Assembly: GCF_014644435.1 (NCBI RefSeq)
Contig: NZ_BMKR01000002.1
Coordinates: forward strand, 248,001-312,000
DNA: 64,000 bases
Reading direction: 5' to 3'
Origin: Paenibacillus albidus
GTDB lineage: Bacteria; Bacillota; Bacilli; Paenibacillales; Paenibacillaceae
The translations under genes and the position numbers were made by a program. The notes beneath the pieces are model-generated. The model worked only from the letters and a program-made list of their open reading frames with translations. It searched no databases and had not been told where the DNA came from. Positions 9,645 through 19,403 of this stretch are shown here, piece after piece. Numbering within the stretch: the stretch's first letter is position 1; every line of letters begins with the position of its first letter.

Positions 9645-10115
9645 TCAAAAATTTTGTCCGAACCGCTCCCACATCTGATTAAAAAAACTGCTGCCCCGCA
9701 CTATCCAATACCGCTCCCCCTCAGGAACCTTCTCCAAGAAATCTGTATATTCTCCGGTCCATCCCGGTGGAACATAATGCTCGAAGGACATCGGCTCAGG
9801 AAACAGGGAATACAACACCCGCTCGTCAAAATTCACATAGATGGCAGGAATAAACTCCAGTACCTCATCGTAAGACTGGAAACTGCCTTCAAGCTCGGTA
9901 AGAAGTGCTGTCAGTTCTCTGGCGGAAACCTTGTGATCAGCAATTTTCTCCAAAAAGACAGCCGCCGTCATCTCATCCAACACCTCAATCCCGAACCTGT
10001 CCTCCATCTCCGTATTCAGGAACCAGTATTCCCGCTCCGTGACATACCAGCTCCAATGCTGCTCCAAAAGGACTCCGACAATAATGTCCTGTGCATATTC
10101 CGGCATAAGCTTCAT
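9645..10115 (-). CDS. hypothetical protein, 156 residues
   Basis: I do not recognise the family. The protein is acidic and rich in Trp, Tyr and Phe, with no signal peptide or membrane helix. Its size and aromatic content resemble small intracellular immunity or SMI1-like proteins, but no defining motif supports that. The ATG has AGAGG eight bases upstream. It lies between the Fur-boxed regulator promoter and the MccF-like gene, on the same strand; its stop is about 20 bp from the Fur box, so it is not part of the iron operon. Confidence 0.6.
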   Translation of the reverse strand: MKLMPEYAQDIIVGVLLEQHWSWYVTEREYWFLNTEMEDRFGIEVLDEMTAAVFLEKIADHKVSARELTALLTELEGSFQSYDEVLEFIPAIYVNFDERVLYSLFPEPMSFEHYVPPGWTGEYTDFLEKVPEGERYWIVRGSSFFNQMWERFGQNF

Positions 10116-10158
10116 TTGCAGGGCCTCTTTCTATCGTAGTTTCTAAGAAATCATTCAG

Positions 10159-11133
10159 TTATTCTGAAATCGTCAGCCGCACTTTATCCTGTGACGCCTT
10201 CAGCACAGCCTGTCCTCCCACCGGAAAAGTGATCATCGGCGTCGTATGTCCAAAATCAACATCGGCGATCACCGGAATCCGCTGCAATTCCTGTTTGGTC
10301 GCAATAATTTGCGTGAGCAGCTCCTTGGTCATATGGGATTCACGCTGAAATCTGCCGATCACAATACCCCGTACTTGCCCAAACCCGGGCTGATGAATCA
10401 GGGACTGCAGGTCTCTGTCAAAGGTAGCCGGCGAAGACTCGTAATCATCTTCTAGGAATAATACAGCTCCGGCGAGGTTGGGCATAAATTCGGTACCCTG
10501 AAGCAGGTTCAACGTGCAAAGGTTGCCGCCGATGAGGGTCCCATGAGCCTCCCCTTCGATGATGCTGTAAGGGCCTACATTAGGGTCAAAAACACGCTTC
10601 TCCTGGTCCAAATACCATGGATCATCGCTCCATGCTCCGGAGGGCTCTACCAAAATCGGGTCAGCCTGCATCATTAGCTGCTGAAAATACTCGGCCGTAT
10701 ACTCATTCCCATGGCGCATCCCAAAGGTAGAGAAATGCGGGCCTGTGTAGGTTATGAGTCCGGTTTGGGCATAAATGGCGTTGCTCAGCGCTGTAATATC
10801 CGAATATCCGCATAGACGTTTGGGGTTCGCGGCGATAATGGAATAATCGAGGTGCCTTAACAACTGGTTCGCATTGAATCCGCCAATCGTAGTCAAAATA
10901 CCTTTCACCTGAGGATCCCGAAACGCATCATGCAAATCTTCCACTCTGGAAGCGATGGAAGAAGAAATGAACTTGTCGGATTCAGAAACATTTTGGCCAA
11001 AAGAGACCTTAAAGCCCATCTGTTCCAGCCGTTCCACCGCCAAGGCTCTGTTCGCTTCGGAAATCATAGACAAGCTGCGTGAAGGCGATACAATGCGGAT
11101 CTCATCACCGGTTTGTAATTTGGCTGCTTTCAT
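10159..11133 (-). CDS. S66-family peptidase (LD-carboxypeptidase / MccF-like)
   Basis: Serine carboxypeptidase-fold hydrolase. Family members trim murein tetrapeptides or cleave peptidyl-nucleotide antibiotics of the microcin C type. Seen: GDEIRIVSPS at the N-terminus, nucleophile Ser111 in CGYSDITAL, GGNLCTLNLLQGTE in the middle, and DFGHTTPM with the catalytic His near 296. The length of 324 residues and the lack of a signal peptide favour a cytoplasmic MccF-like or LdcA enzyme. Its ATG overlaps the stop of the upstream acetyltransferase gene by 4 bp, so the two are coupled. The substrate cannot be settled from sequence. Confidence 0.88.
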   Translation of the reverse strand: MKAAKLQTGDEIRIVSPSRSLSMISEANRALAVERLEQMGFKVSFGQNVSESDKFISSSIASRVEDLHDAFRDPQVKGILTTIGGFNANQLLRHLDYSIIAANPKRLCGYSDITALSNAIYAQTGLITYTGPHFSTFGMRHGNEYTAEYFQQLMMQADPILVEPSGAWSDDPWYLDQEKRVFDPNVGPYSIIEGEAHGTLIGGNLCTLNLLQGTEFMPNLAGAVLFLEDDYESSPATFDRDLQSLIHQPGFGQVRGIVIGRFQRESHMTKELLTQIIATKQELQRIPVIADVDFGHTTPMITFPVGGQAVLKASQDKVRLTISE

Positions 11134-11597
11134 AGGGAGTCTCCAGTCTGATATTCATAAATTCTTGTTTCCTCATCAAAGATAGTGTATCCTAGGCCGA
11201 TATATTTCCACTGATTCCGTTCATAATACCCTGTATGATCAGTACACAGGTACAGCTTCTGATATCCCTTCAGCTTGGCCTCCCGGATCGCATGTTCCTG
11301 AAGCTTCTGTCCTAGTCCCTGTCCCCTATACTCCGGGTTCACATAGAGACAGGCTAACCAAGGAAACAGATCCTGACGGCTGTTAAGGTCACTTCTGAGC
11401 AACGCGTAGCCGCCAATGATACTGGTTCCCTCCAGTGCCACATAGAATCTCGGAATATCACTCGGCGTATCGCAGGAACGCTCCATACAATCGCGGTAAA
11501 ACTGCTTGTTCGATGCCTCTCCCCACTGCCTCCAGAAATAGCCGATAGCCTCTCCCTGTAGTTCTGTCCGTTCACGAATATCTATAATCTCAATCAT
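11130..11597 (-). CDS. GNAT-family N-acetyltransferase
   Basis: Acetyl-CoA-dependent acetyltransferase, substrate unknown. Seen: the acetyl-CoA-binding segment LYVNPEYRGQGLGQKLQEHA near residues 95-115, preceded by a beta strand (FPWLACLYV) and followed by KLYLCTDHTGYYERNQWKYI, typical of the fold. 155 residues. The gene precedes the MccF-like gene with a 4-bp overlap. In microcin C systems a GNAT enzyme (MccE type) and MccF both give resistance, so a detoxifying pair is conceivable, but this pairing alone is weak evidence. Confidence 0.85.
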   Translation of the reverse strand: MIEIIDIRERTELQGEAIGYFWRQWGEASNKQFYRDCMERSCDTPSDIPRFYVALEGTSIIGGYALLRSDLNSRQDLFPWLACLYVNPEYRGQGLGQKLQEHAIREAKLKGYQKLYLCTDHTGYYERNQWKYIGLGYTIFDEETRIYEYQTGDSL

Positions 11598-11643
11598 TCG
11601 CTGTCTCCTGTCCTATGTATGATTTCATCGCTTGCTTGTCTTC

Positions 11644-11919
11644 CTAAGCATAATACCCGCCCTTTTGCGGATACTCTCCATGCTCTTTGTAGTACTTATA
11701 TACTTTAGAAAAGACTCTGTACGCCATCCATTCGCTGTTCTGCCCACTGGGGATGATAACCACTTTGTCCAGCGGTGTGTCTAAGGGGGTATCGCCAGTC
11801 AAGAGCTTCTCTATATCAACTTCGAGCGTCTGGTCAAGCTCTCTTAGACATGAGCCATACCGATAGCGGGCCACACTGCCCTTCACTTCAATCAATTCAA
11901 AATCGATACAAATTGCCAC
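11644..11919 (-). CDS. hypothetical protein, 91 residues
   Basis: Not recognised. A small soluble protein with a beta-rich N-terminus (FELIEVKGSVARYRYG) and a Tyr/Lys-rich C-terminus (VYKYYKEHGEYPQKG). It contains a short internal duplication, DTPLDTPLD. It stands alone between the acetyltransferase gene and the pyruvate dehydrogenase terminator. Coding bias looks normal for the region, and the start is preceded by a G-rich ribosome site. Confidence 0.6.
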   Translation of the reverse strand: MAICIDFELIEVKGSVARYRYGSCLRELDQTLEVDIEKLLTGDTPLDTPLDKVVIIPSGQNSEWMAYRVFSKVYKYYKEHGEYPQKGGYYA

Positions 11920-11984
11920 GTTGACCCCTCTCCATTTGCTAAATAAGTTCTTACAAGTATATCAAGATTCCTAATGCTGGAAAA

Positions 11985-12022
11985 GCAAAAAGAGCAAAGG
12001 CGCAGATGCGCCCTTACTCTTG
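11985..12022 (-). terminator. terminator of the pyruvate dehydrogenase operon
   Basis: Minus-strand hairpin with arms AGAGTAAGGGCGC and GCGCCTTTGCTCT (11991-12020), followed by TTTTTGCTTTT, 40 bp after the pdhD stop. Confidence 0.88.
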
Positions 12023-12060
12023 AGTCTGCTTGCTTAAAGCAAGTTATTTAGGAACAGCTA

Positions 12061-13473
12061 TTATTTCATCACGTGGATCGGATGGCCTTCTACCAGCTCA
12101 GCCGCTTCCATGACGATTTCGCCAAGGGTTGGATGTGCATGGATGGTCAAAGCGATATCTTCGAGCGTAGCGCCCATTTCGATAGCCAGACCCAGCTCAG
12201 CGATCAGGTTGGAAGCTTCAATACCGACGATTTGCGCGCCGAGCACAAGGTTGTTCTCGCTGTTAGCCACAATCTTGATGAAACCTTCCGGGCTGTTCAA
12301 GGAAACTGCACGGCCGTTGCCGGCGAACGGGAATTTGCCGCTCTTTACAGTGTAGCCTTTTTCTTTGGCTTCTTTCTCCGTCAGACCTACGCTGGAGCAT
12401 TCAGGATCTGTGAACACAACAGCCGGGATGACTTTATAGTCAACAACGGATTTGTGTCCGGCGATCGCTTCAGCGGCAATCTTGCCTTCGTAAGATGCTT
12501 TGTGAGCCAGAGCCAATCCAGGAACAATATCGCCAATTGCGAAAATGTTAGGAATGTTGGTACGGCCTTGGTGGTCAACTTTAACCAATCCGCGCTCGTC
12601 CAGTTCCAAACCGATCAGGTCCAGACCCAGTTCGCCATCCGTATTCGGACGACGTCCAACAGTTACAAGCAGGTATTCCGCAGTCACTTCTTTGGACTCG
12701 CCGCCCACAGAATATTTCACGGTAACTTCCTTGTCGTTCTGTACGGCACTCTCAGCTTTGGCATTGGTAACGATCTCGATGCCAGTCTTCGCCATGTTCT
12801 TGGCAACCAGACGGGTCATATCTTTGTCGAAGCCAGGAAGAACGGTATCCAGACCTTCGATGATGGTTACTTTGGTACCGAATTTGGAGTACATTTGACC
12901 CAGCTCGGCACCGATATATCCGCCGCCGATAACGATCATGCTCTTAGGAATTTCCGGCAATTCAAGCGCTTCGGTTGAGGACAGGATACGTCCGCCGAAT
13001 GGGAAAGGCTTGAGTTCGATTGGACGGGAACCCGTTGCGATGATGCAGTGCTTGAAGCGGTAACGCGGAGATTCATGGTCGTTGAATACACGCGCTTCCG
13101 TGTCGCTGATGAACATGCACTCACCGCTAAACACTTCAATTTTGTTGCCCTTCATCAAGCTTGTAACGCCGCTGGTCATTTTCTTAACCACGCCATTCTT
13201 GAACTCTTGAGTTTTGGCAAAATCCACTTTTACGTTCTCGGCAGTTACACCGAAAGTTTCGCCGTGCTTCGCGGATTCGAACTGATGCGCAGCTGCGATC
13301 AGCGCTTTGGAAGGGATACAACCGCGGTTCAGACAGACACCGCCGAGTTCCGATTTATCCACGATCAGCACTTTTTGGCCAAGCTGAGCTGCACGAATGG
13401 CGGCCACATACCCGCCGGGACCTGCACCAATTACCAACGTATCAATATCGAGTGAAGCGTCTCCCACTACCAT
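12061..13473 (-). CDS. pdhD: dihydrolipoyl dehydrogenase (E3 of pyruvate dehydrogenase)
   Basis: FAD-dependent disulfide oxidoreductase that reoxidises the lipoyl groups of E2 and makes NADH. Seen: FAD motif GAGPGG near residue 17, redox-active cysteines 47 and 52 in GGVCLNRGC, NAD-binding GGGYIGAELG, and the His-Glu motif HAHPTLGE near 445. 470 residues, full length. The start has GGAGG about nine bases upstream and lies 4 bp after the pdhC stop. It is the last gene of the operon. Confidence 0.96.
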   Translation of the reverse strand: MVVGDASLDIDTLVIGAGPGGYVAAIRAAQLGQKVLIVDKSELGGVCLNRGCIPSKALIAAAHQFESAKHGETFGVTAENVKVDFAKTQEFKNGVVKKMTSGVTSLMKGNKIEVFSGECMFISDTEARVFNDHESPRYRFKHCIIATGSRPIELKPFPFGGRILSSTEALELPEIPKSMIVIGGGYIGAELGQMYSKFGTKVTIIEGLDTVLPGFDKDMTRLVAKNMAKTGIEIVTNAKAESAVQNDKEVTVKYSVGGESKEVTAEYLLVTVGRRPNTDGELGLDLIGLELDERGLVKVDHQGRTNIPNIFAIGDIVPGLALAHKASYEGKIAAEAIAGHKSVVDYKVIPAVVFTDPECSSVGLTEKEAKEKGYTVKSGKFPFAGNGRAVSLNSPEGFIKIVANSENNLVLGAQIVGIEASNLIAELGLAIEMGATLEDIALTIHAHPTLGEIVMEAAELVEGHPIHVMK

Positions 13474-13477
13474 ATTA

Positions 13478-14809
13478 TTACACCTCCATAACTAGCATTT
13501 CAGGATTAGCAAGCAAGGTCTTGATGTAATTCATGAAGTTCTGTGCAGTTGCACCATCGATGATACGGTGGTCAAAGCTCAGGGAAAGAGCCATTACCGG
13601 AGCAGCAACGATTTCGCCATTCTTCACAACCGGTTTCTCGGTAATACGGCCTGTACCCAGGATCGCAACTTCAGGGAAGTTGATGATTGGAGTAAAGAAC
13701 ATACCGCCGGCGGAACCGATGTTGGAGATGGAGATCGTGCTGCCTTTCATTTCGTTCGCAGACAGCTTGCCTTCACGTCCGCGCAGAGCGAGGTCGCTGA
13801 TGGCACTGGCAATCATCCAGATGCTCTTACGGTCAGCATCTTTGATAACAGGCACGATAAGGCCGTTGTCTGTATCTGTAGCAATACCGATGTTGTAGTA
13901 TTTCTTGTAGACGATTTCGCCTGCTTCTTCGTCGATCATGGCATTGAGGGCCGGGAATTGACGGGAAGCTGCAACAAGTGCCTTTACGATGAATGGAAGG
14001 TAAGTAACCTTCACGCCCTTCTTCTCGGCAACTGGCTTCATGCGGGTACGGAAAGCTACCAGCTCCGTAACGTCCACTTCGTCCATAATGGTAACATGTG
14101 GTGCAGTGTAAGCCGATTTCACCATTGCATTGGCAATGGCTTTACGGATACCCTTGAACGGTACGCGTTCTTCTTCCAGGCTCACGTTGCCGGAAGCTGC
14201 TGCTGCCGGAGCTGCCGCTTTGGCTTCAGCCTTAGGAGCATCTGAGGCTGCTGCTGCCGCCGGAGCCGCCACCGAACCGCCGTTCAGGAACGCTTCAACG
14301 TCTTCACGGGAGATTTTGCCGTTTTTGCCTGTGCCGTTTACGCTAGTGATGTCTACGTTCGAATCACGGGCAAATTTACGCACGCTAGGTGTAGCCAGCA
14401 CATCACGGTCAGGAGCCGGTACAGCTGCAGGAGCTGCTCCGCCTTCTTTGGCATCAGCCGGGCTGCTTGCCGCAGGAGAAGAAGTGGTGTCCGCACTGCC
14501 TTTGGCTGCGTCTGCTTCCTGGGAGCCGTGAGCTTCGTCATGGCCGCCTTCTTGTTCAGGAATGTCGCCTTCTGCATCGATTACCGCTACAGTTTGGCCA
14601 ACACGGAAGATATCTCCGTCTTTCGCCAGCACTTCCAGAACTGTGCCGTTAACCGGACAAGGAACTTCAACCACAGCCTTGTCATTTTGTACTTCCATTA
14701 CGATATCGTCATCGGTTACTTTGTCGCCGACTTTGATATGCATTTTGATGATTTCACCTTCGTGCAGGCCTTCGCCCAGCTCAGGGAACGGGTAGTTATA
14801 TTTTGCCAC
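13478..14809 (-). CDS. pdhC: dihydrolipoamide acetyltransferase (E2 of pyruvate dehydrogenase)
   Basis: Core of the complex: carries acetyl groups on a swinging lipoyl arm and transfers them to CoA. Seen: one lipoyl domain with lipoyl-Lys44 in QNDKAVVEV, an Ala/Pro/Ser-rich linker, the E1/E3-binding domain ([12 protein letters not shown], near 137-173), a second Ala-rich linker, and the catalytic domain ending in [10 protein letters not shown] with the active His near 414. 443 residues. The start is a GTG with AAGGAGG upstream. The linkers are low-complexity, as expected. Confidence 0.96.
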   Translation of the reverse strand: MAKYNYPFPELGEGLHEGEIIKMHIKVGDKVTDDDIVMEVQNDKAVVEVPCPVNGTVLEVLAKDGDIFRVGQTVAVIDAEGDIPEQEGGHDEAHGSQEADAAKGSADTTSSPAASSPADAKEGGAAPAAVPAPDRDVLATPSVRKFARDSNVDITSVNGTGKNGKISREDVEAFLNGGSVAAPAAAAASDAPKAEAKAAAPAAAASGNVSLEEERVPFKGIRKAIANAMVKSAYTAPHVTIMDEVDVTELVAFRTRMKPVAEKKGVKVTYLPFIVKALVAASRQFPALNAMIDEEAGEIVYKKYYNIGIATDTDNGLIVPVIKDADRKSIWMIASAISDLALRGREGKLSANEMKGSTISISNIGSAGGMFFTPIINFPEVAILGTGRITEKPVVKNGEIVAAPVMALSLSFDHRIIDGATAQNFMNYIKTLLANPEMLVMEV

Positions 14810-14855
14810 GTTCGAAAACCTCCTTGTTGATTATAGAATTGAGAAGTTGTCTATA

Positions 14856-15833
14856 TTAAAATTCCATTACTTTCTTCACGCCTGCGATAATGCGCGCAGG
14901 GTTAGGAAGCCATGTATCTTCAATTTGTGCAAATGGATACACGGTGTCTGGTCCTGCAATACGAAGCACAGGCGCTTCCAGATGAAGAATGCCTTTTTCG
15001 TTGATTTGGGCGATGACCTCAGCAGCCACACCGGAACTCTTTTGAGCTTCTTGAACTACAATTACACGGTTGGTTTTCTTCACGGACTCCATAATGGTGT
15101 CAATGTCGATTGGACTCACTGTGCGCAGGTCGATAATTTCAACCTTGATTCCGTCTTTTTCAAGCTGCTCAGCCGCTTTGGTAGCTGTATGTACCATCAG
15201 GCCGTAAGTTACGATGGTGACGTCGGAACCTTCGCGAACTACATTGGCTTTGCCCAGTTCAATGGTATATTCACCTTCCGGCACTTCTGCGCGGAATGCA
15301 TGGTAGAGGTTGAGGTGTTCCATGAAGAATACAGGGTCATTGTCGCGGATCGCGGCAATCAGCAGGCCTTTTGCATCGTATGGATTGGAAGGCACTACCA
15401 CTTTAATACCCGGACTTTGGGCAATCAAACCTTCCAGGGAATCCGTGTGAAGCTCAGCTGCTTTAACGCCGCCGCCAAACGGTGTGCGGAATACGATCGG
15501 CGAATTATATTTACCGCCTGAACGCCAGCGCATCCGGGCAGCCTGGATAACGATTTGATCAAGTGCTTCATAGATGAAACCTACGAATTGAATTTCTGCG
15601 ATTGGACGGAAACCTTGGATCCCGAGACCCACAGCCAAACCGCCGATTGCGGACTCTGCCAGTGGAGTATCGAATACACGGTCTTCACCGAACTCTTTTT
15701 GCAGCCCTTCCGTTACACGGAACACGCCACCTACATTACCAACGTCCTCACCAAAGATCAGAACGCCCGGGTCACGATTCAGTTCAACGCGCATCGCGTC
15801 ACGAATCGCTTCTTTCATATTCATTTGTGCCAT
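14856..15833 (-). CDS. pdhB: pyruvate dehydrogenase E1 beta subunit
   Basis: With PdhA forms the thiamine-diphosphate decarboxylase that acetylates E2. Seen: 325 residues; the N-terminus [51 protein letters not shown] and the C-terminal [11 protein letters not shown] are characteristic of the E1 beta fold. It lies 15 bp after pdhA with a GGGGG ribosome site, and 46 bp before pdhC. Branched-chain 2-oxoacid dehydrogenase beta subunits are close relatives, but operon content supports pyruvate. Confidence 0.95.
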   Translation of the reverse strand: MAQMNMKEAIRDAMRVELNRDPGVLIFGEDVGNVGGVFRVTEGLQKEFGEDRVFDTPLAESAIGGLAVGLGIQGFRPIAEIQFVGFIYEALDQIVIQAARMRWRSGGKYNSPIVFRTPFGGGVKAAELHTDSLEGLIAQSPGIKVVVPSNPYDAKGLLIAAIRDNDPVFFMEHLNLYHAFRAEVPEGEYTIELGKANVVREGSDVTIVTYGLMVHTATKAAEQLEKDGIKVEIIDLRTVSPIDIDTIMESVKKTNRVIVVQEAQKSSGVAAEVIAQINEKGILHLEAPVLRIAGPDTVYPFAQIEDTWLPNPARIIAGVKKVMEF

Positions 15834-15848
15834 TGCCTGATATCCCCC

Positions 15849-16916
15849 TTATTCAAAATCGGCTTTTTGTTCTTCCAGATGCTTCGGAGTTACCTCGAAC
15901 ATGCTGTCGATCAAGCCGGGAATGGTCATTTTTTCGGTTTGCTCCGCTTTCTTAATCTGCTCGTTCACGGTAGCTTTCGCTTCGTCCTTCACGCGCACGG
16001 TATCCTCTTCAGTCCAAAGGCCTTTTTTCTCCAAGTACTTGGCGAGACGGGCAATCGGATCTTTCTCATTCCATTGTCCTTCTTCTTCTTTCGAACGGTA
16101 TTTGCTGGCATCGTCGGAAAGGGAATGCGGACGGAAACGGTAAGTGACAGCTTCAATCAGTGTAGCGCCTTCGCCGTTACGGGCACGTTCAGCAGCTTCC
16201 TGCACCGCGCGGATTACCGCGAAGATGTCCATGCCGTCAACTTTAACCCCTGGAATACCGGCAGCAACCGCTTTGTGGGCGATCGATTTAGCAGCTGTTT
16301 GCTTCGCAAACGGAGTTGTGATGGCATAACCATTGTTTTGAACAAAAAAGATAACAGGCAGTTTGAAACGTCCTGCGAAGTTCAGACCTTCATAGAAGTC
16401 ACCTTCGGAAGAGCCGCCGTCGCCTGTGTAAGTAATCGCAACATTCTTTTGGTTCTTAAGTTTGAAGCCCATGGCAATCCCGGTTGCATGCAGGATTTGT
16501 GCACCAATGATGATCTGAGGCATCAGTACGTTTACACCATCGGGAATTTGTCCACCATGTTGGTGACCACGGGAATACAGGAATGCTTGATACAATGGAA
16601 GGCCATGCCACACGAGCTGTGGAATATCACGGTAGCCCGGGCAAACGAAGTCTTCTTTCTCCAGTGCGAACTCACTGCCTACCATTGTTGCTTCTTGACC
16701 GGATACCGGTGCGTAGAAACCAAGACGGCCTTGGCGGCCAAGGTTGACGGCACGGTCATCCCAAGTACGGGTAAATACCATACGATACATAATTTCTTTC
16801 AATTGATCGTCGGTAAGTGCAGGCAACTTGTCTTTATTGATAACTTCTCCATCCGGGGAAAGTACCGAAAGAGCCTCCACGTCCTCTGTATACACTTCAT
16901 AAGGAACTTTACTCAT
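15849..16916 (-). CDS. pdhA: pyruvate dehydrogenase E1 alpha subunit
   Basis: Binds thiamine diphosphate and decarboxylates pyruvate, feeding acetyl groups to E2. Seen: 355 residues and the cofactor motif GDGGSSEGDFYEGLNFAGRF near residues 160-180, ending in FFVQNN. The frame is open to 16925, but the GTG there overlaps the GAGGTG ribosome site, so the ATG at 16916 (MSKVPYEVYTED) is preferred. First gene of pdhA-B-C-D, with a strong promoter just upstream and a terminator after pdhD. Confidence 0.95.
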   Translation of the reverse strand: MSKVPYEVYTEDVEALSVLSPDGEVINKDKLPALTDDQLKEIMYRMVFTRTWDDRAVNLGRQGRLGFYAPVSGQEATMVGSEFALEKEDFVCPGYRDIPQLVWHGLPLYQAFLYSRGHQHGGQIPDGVNVLMPQIIIGAQILHATGIAMGFKLKNQKNVAITYTGDGGSSEGDFYEGLNFAGRFKLPVIFFVQNNGYAITTPFAKQTAAKSIAHKAVAAGIPGVKVDGMDIFAVIRAVQEAAERARNGEGATLIEAVTYRFRPHSLSDDASKYRSKEEEGQWNEKDPIARLAKYLEKKGLWTEEDTVRVKDEAKATVNEQIKKAEQTEKMTIPGLIDSMFEVTPKHLEEQKADFE

Positions 16917-16969
16917 TATCTTCACCTCAATAAAAAAATTTGAATATCAGCTGCCTCTGTTATAGAATT

Positions 16970-16999
16970 ATTATACACCTGTTTAGTCTGTTTCGTCAA
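16970..16999 (-). promoter_or_regulatory. promoter of the pyruvate dehydrogenase operon
   Basis: Minus-strand TTGACG (16994-16999) and a perfect TATAAT (16970-16975) are 18 bp apart, about 54 bp upstream of the pdhA ATG. Confidence 0.75.
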
Positions 17000-17180
17000 A
17001 GAAATACGCATAAAATTTATGTTTCCACAAATTTTGTATGTATAACAGCGTCGATAACATTGTATAACAGGAGCAGGTCTTTTCAACAAGTAAATGAGGT
17101 ATGCCACATTTACCCCCTGGTAATTTTAACGCATTGCAGGATGTAATGCAAAATACGACAAGAAAGGTGCCGATCTCCCT

Positions 17181-17912
17181 ATGAGCGAACCTGTTTTTCT
17201 GAAACGCACAATCATTAAGCAAACCCTTTGGAGCGAGCATCTCCAGGAAGACCGCAAGCTTCGCATTTATCTGCCGCCCGGTTACAATGAGGTGCTCAGC
17301 TACCCGGTCATCTATTGCCAGGACGGAGAAGAGTTCTTTAACTTCGGACGAATTGCCACCTTGGCCGGACAACTTATCATTGAAGATGACCTTGAACCTT
17401 TTATTATCGTCGGGGTCGAAGTCAATGTAGCTGTACGCACGCAGGAGTACGCTCCGTTCGGCAACCGGTTCGATAAGTATCTCGCTTGCTTTGCCGAAGA
17501 GATTATTCCCTTCATTGAACATAATTATCCCGTGCGGCGTACTCCCGAGGAAAGAATTGTCGCCGGCGATTCCCTGGGAGGCAGCGTCTCCCTGCATCTG
17601 GCCCTGGCTTATCCTAACCTCTTTACCCGTATCATCAGCCTGTCCGGGGCTTTTTATCCCGAATCCCGTGAAATAGTGGCCCGGGAAGAGAATCTCTCCT
17701 GGCTGAACATTAATATGGTAGTTGGCCTGCAGGAAACGGAATACACAACCGACACCGGTGTCTACGACTTTGTAGATATGAACAGACAGACCAAAATGCT
17801 GCTGGAAGCACGCGGAGCGACAGTCTCCTACCGGGAAAAAGATGGCCGCCATCTTTGGGGCTTCTGGCAGAAAGAGCTGCCGGAATCGCTTCTCTATTTT
17901 TTAAACGCTTAA
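17181..17912 (+). CDS. esterase-D-type alpha/beta hydrolase
   Basis: Serine hydrolase of the enterochelin-esterase/esterase D superfamily. Seen: nucleophile Ser131 in AGDSLGGS, an oxyanion region PVIYCQDGEEFF near residue 42, and a likely catalytic His near 224 (DGRHLWGFW). 243 residues, no signal peptide, so cytoplasmic. Family members include siderophore esterases that free iron from imported ferric siderophores, which would suit the uptake locus 8 kb away. However, no Fur box is seen here, and general acyl-ester or formylglutathione-type substrates are equally possible. It is monocistronic, divergent from pdhA. Confidence 0.85.
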   Translation: MSEPVFLKRTIIKQTLWSEHLQEDRKLRIYLPPGYNEVLSYPVIYCQDGEEFFNFGRIATLAGQLIIEDDLEPFIIVGVEVNVAVRTQEYAPFGNRFDKYLACFAEEIIPFIEHNYPVRRTPEERIVAGDSLGGSVSLHLALAYPNLFTRIISLSGAFYPESREIVAREENLSWLNINMVVGLQETEYTTDTGVYDFVDMNRQTKMLLEARGATVSYREKDGRHLWGFWQKELPESLLYFLNA

Positions 17913-17962
17913 ATAGGTCCAGTCCACAACCCCCATGTCTGCGCTTTCATCTCAAAATCGGT

Positions 17963-18001
17963 AAAACGGATGCCTCTTTCCTAAGAGTGCGTCCGTTTTG
18001 C
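17963..18001. terminator. terminator between the esterase and phosphatase genes
   Basis: Hairpin with outer arms AAAACGGA and TCCGTTTT and inner arms CTCTT and AAGAG, between two convergent genes. The A/T ends make it usable from both sides. Confidence 0.7.
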
Positions 18002-18073
18002 ATGTGGCTGCAAAGACCGTAGAATCCGCGATATAGACTGAATTTGAAATTTCAGGTTCAAGCTATATAATCC

Positions 18074-18544
18074 CTATAGCTTCTCCTTGATGATTCTCTC
18101 CAGCAATACGTCGCAGCCTGCATTAATCAAATCATATACCTGCTCAAAATTACCGGTGAAATAAGGGTCCGGCACTTCGCGCAGTTCCTCCTCCGGCAGC
18201 AGATCCATAAAGAACAGCAATTCAGCATCTTTCCCGCCTTGAAGCTTGCGCACGTTCTCTCCATTGGACTTGTCCATACAGATCATGTAGTCGAACCCTT
18301 CAAAATCATCACTGGTTACCAGCCTGGCCTTCATATTCTCATAGCTGATCCCTTTCTGATCCAGGATACTCCTTGTGCCTTCATGCGGCGCTTTGCCGAT
18401 ATGCCAATCTCCGGTTCCTGCCGAATCCACAAGAACCGCCTCTGACAGCTTACGTTCACTGATCTTATGGCGCAGAACCGCTTCTGCCATCGGCGAGCGG
18501 CAAATATTGCCCAGACATACAAACAGTACTTTTACGATGTTCAT
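18074..18544 (-). CDS. low-molecular-weight protein-tyrosine phosphatase
   Basis: Cytoplasmic phosphatase acting on phosphotyrosine (some homologs also act on phosphoarginine). Seen: the P-loop CLGNICRS at the N-terminus with nucleophile Cys10 and Arg16, and the general acid Asp near 126 in VPDPYFTG. 156 residues, the usual length. Monocistronic and divergent from the thiamine pyrophosphokinase gene. Similar to B. subtilis YfkJ/YwlE-type enzymes; the sequence does not decide between phosphotyrosine and phosphoarginine substrates. Confidence 0.93.
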   Translation of the reverse strand: MNIVKVLFVCLGNICRSPMAEAVLRHKISERKLSEAVLVDSAGTGDWHIGKAPHEGTRSILDQKGISYENMKARLVTSDDFEGFDYMICMDKSNGENVRKLQGGKDAELLFFMDLLPEEELREVPDPYFTGNFEQVYDLINAGCDVLLERIIKEKL

Positions 18545-18710
18545 TCACCTCCAGAGGTCTTAATCCTTCAAGCAGTGCCCTGTTCCCGACGACCTGAGAC
18601 GCACTGTTTCCATTTTAGCGCTGTCCGGCTCAATTGTACAACTCCATAAATCTGCATTATACTTGTTCAGGATAACAAGCTACCGACGTAAGGTGAAGGA
18701 GAGGAATGAC

Positions 18711-19352
18711 ATGCCGGCCAAACGGGTCGTTATATTTGCAGGGGGAAACCTGTCTCCCGACTATTTAACTGTATTAGATGAAGAAGATTTCTTGATCGGT
18801 GCCGATCATGGAGCACTGTTCCTGATAACCCATGGATTTACTCCCGATATCGCGGTGGGCGATTTTGATTCCGTTCCATCAGATGCGGTAACGACGATTA
18901 AGGAAAGCAGCCGGGAGTTCATTACCTGTGATGCTGTAGACAAAGACCTCACGGACAGCGAGCTTGCGCTGGACCTGGCCCTGAACATCCAGCCCGAATC
19001 GATATTGCTGATCGGCGTTACCGGAACACGGCTGGATCACACCATTGCAAGCATTCAAATGATGAACAGAGCTCTCCAGCGCCAGATTAGCTGCTCGGTA
19101 ATGGATGACCATAACTATATCACGCTGACCGGGTCCCACCTGCTAGTCAATGACCGGGGTTACACTTACGTTTCTTTGTTGCCGCTGACTCCGGAAGTTA
19201 CAGGAATTACACTGGATGGTTTCCAATATCCGCTGACGGATGCAACGCTCAAGCTGGGCCAATCCCTTGGTGTAAGCAACAAACTCACAGGCCCTACTGG
19301 AACGATACGTATCGAGAGCGGCTTGCTGCTGGTGATCCAGAGCAAAGATTAA
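18711..19352 (+). CDS. thiN: thiamine pyrophosphokinase
   Basis: Transfers pyrophosphate from ATP to thiamine to give the cofactor used by pyruvate dehydrogenase. Seen: GGNLSPDY near the start, GADHGALFLITHG and DFDSVPS with catalytic acidic residues, and GVTGTRLDHTIA. 213 residues from the ATG at 18711, which has GGAGAGG upstream; the frame extends 48 bases further without a suitable site. It stands alone rather than beside rpe and rsgA as in many Bacillota. Confidence 0.93.
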   Translation: MPAKRVVIFAGGNLSPDYLTVLDEEDFLIGADHGALFLITHGFTPDIAVGDFDSVPSDAVTTIKESSREFITCDAVDKDLTDSELALDLALNIQPESILLIGVTGTRLDHTIASIQMMNRALQRQISCSVMDDHNYITLTGSHLLVNDRGYTYVSLLPLTPEVTGITLDGFQYPLTDATLKLGQSLGVSNKLTGPTGTIRIESGLLLVIQSKD

Positions 19353-19403
19353 TACATAAGCCTAGCTCACAAGATACACCGTTGTAACCTTTGATTCAAA
19401 CCT

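Noticed and set aside
15555..16943. Long plus-strand open frame opposite pdhA/pdhB
   Set aside because: It is a shadow of the pdhA and pdhB coding strand; the encoded sequence has no family pattern and no start signal.
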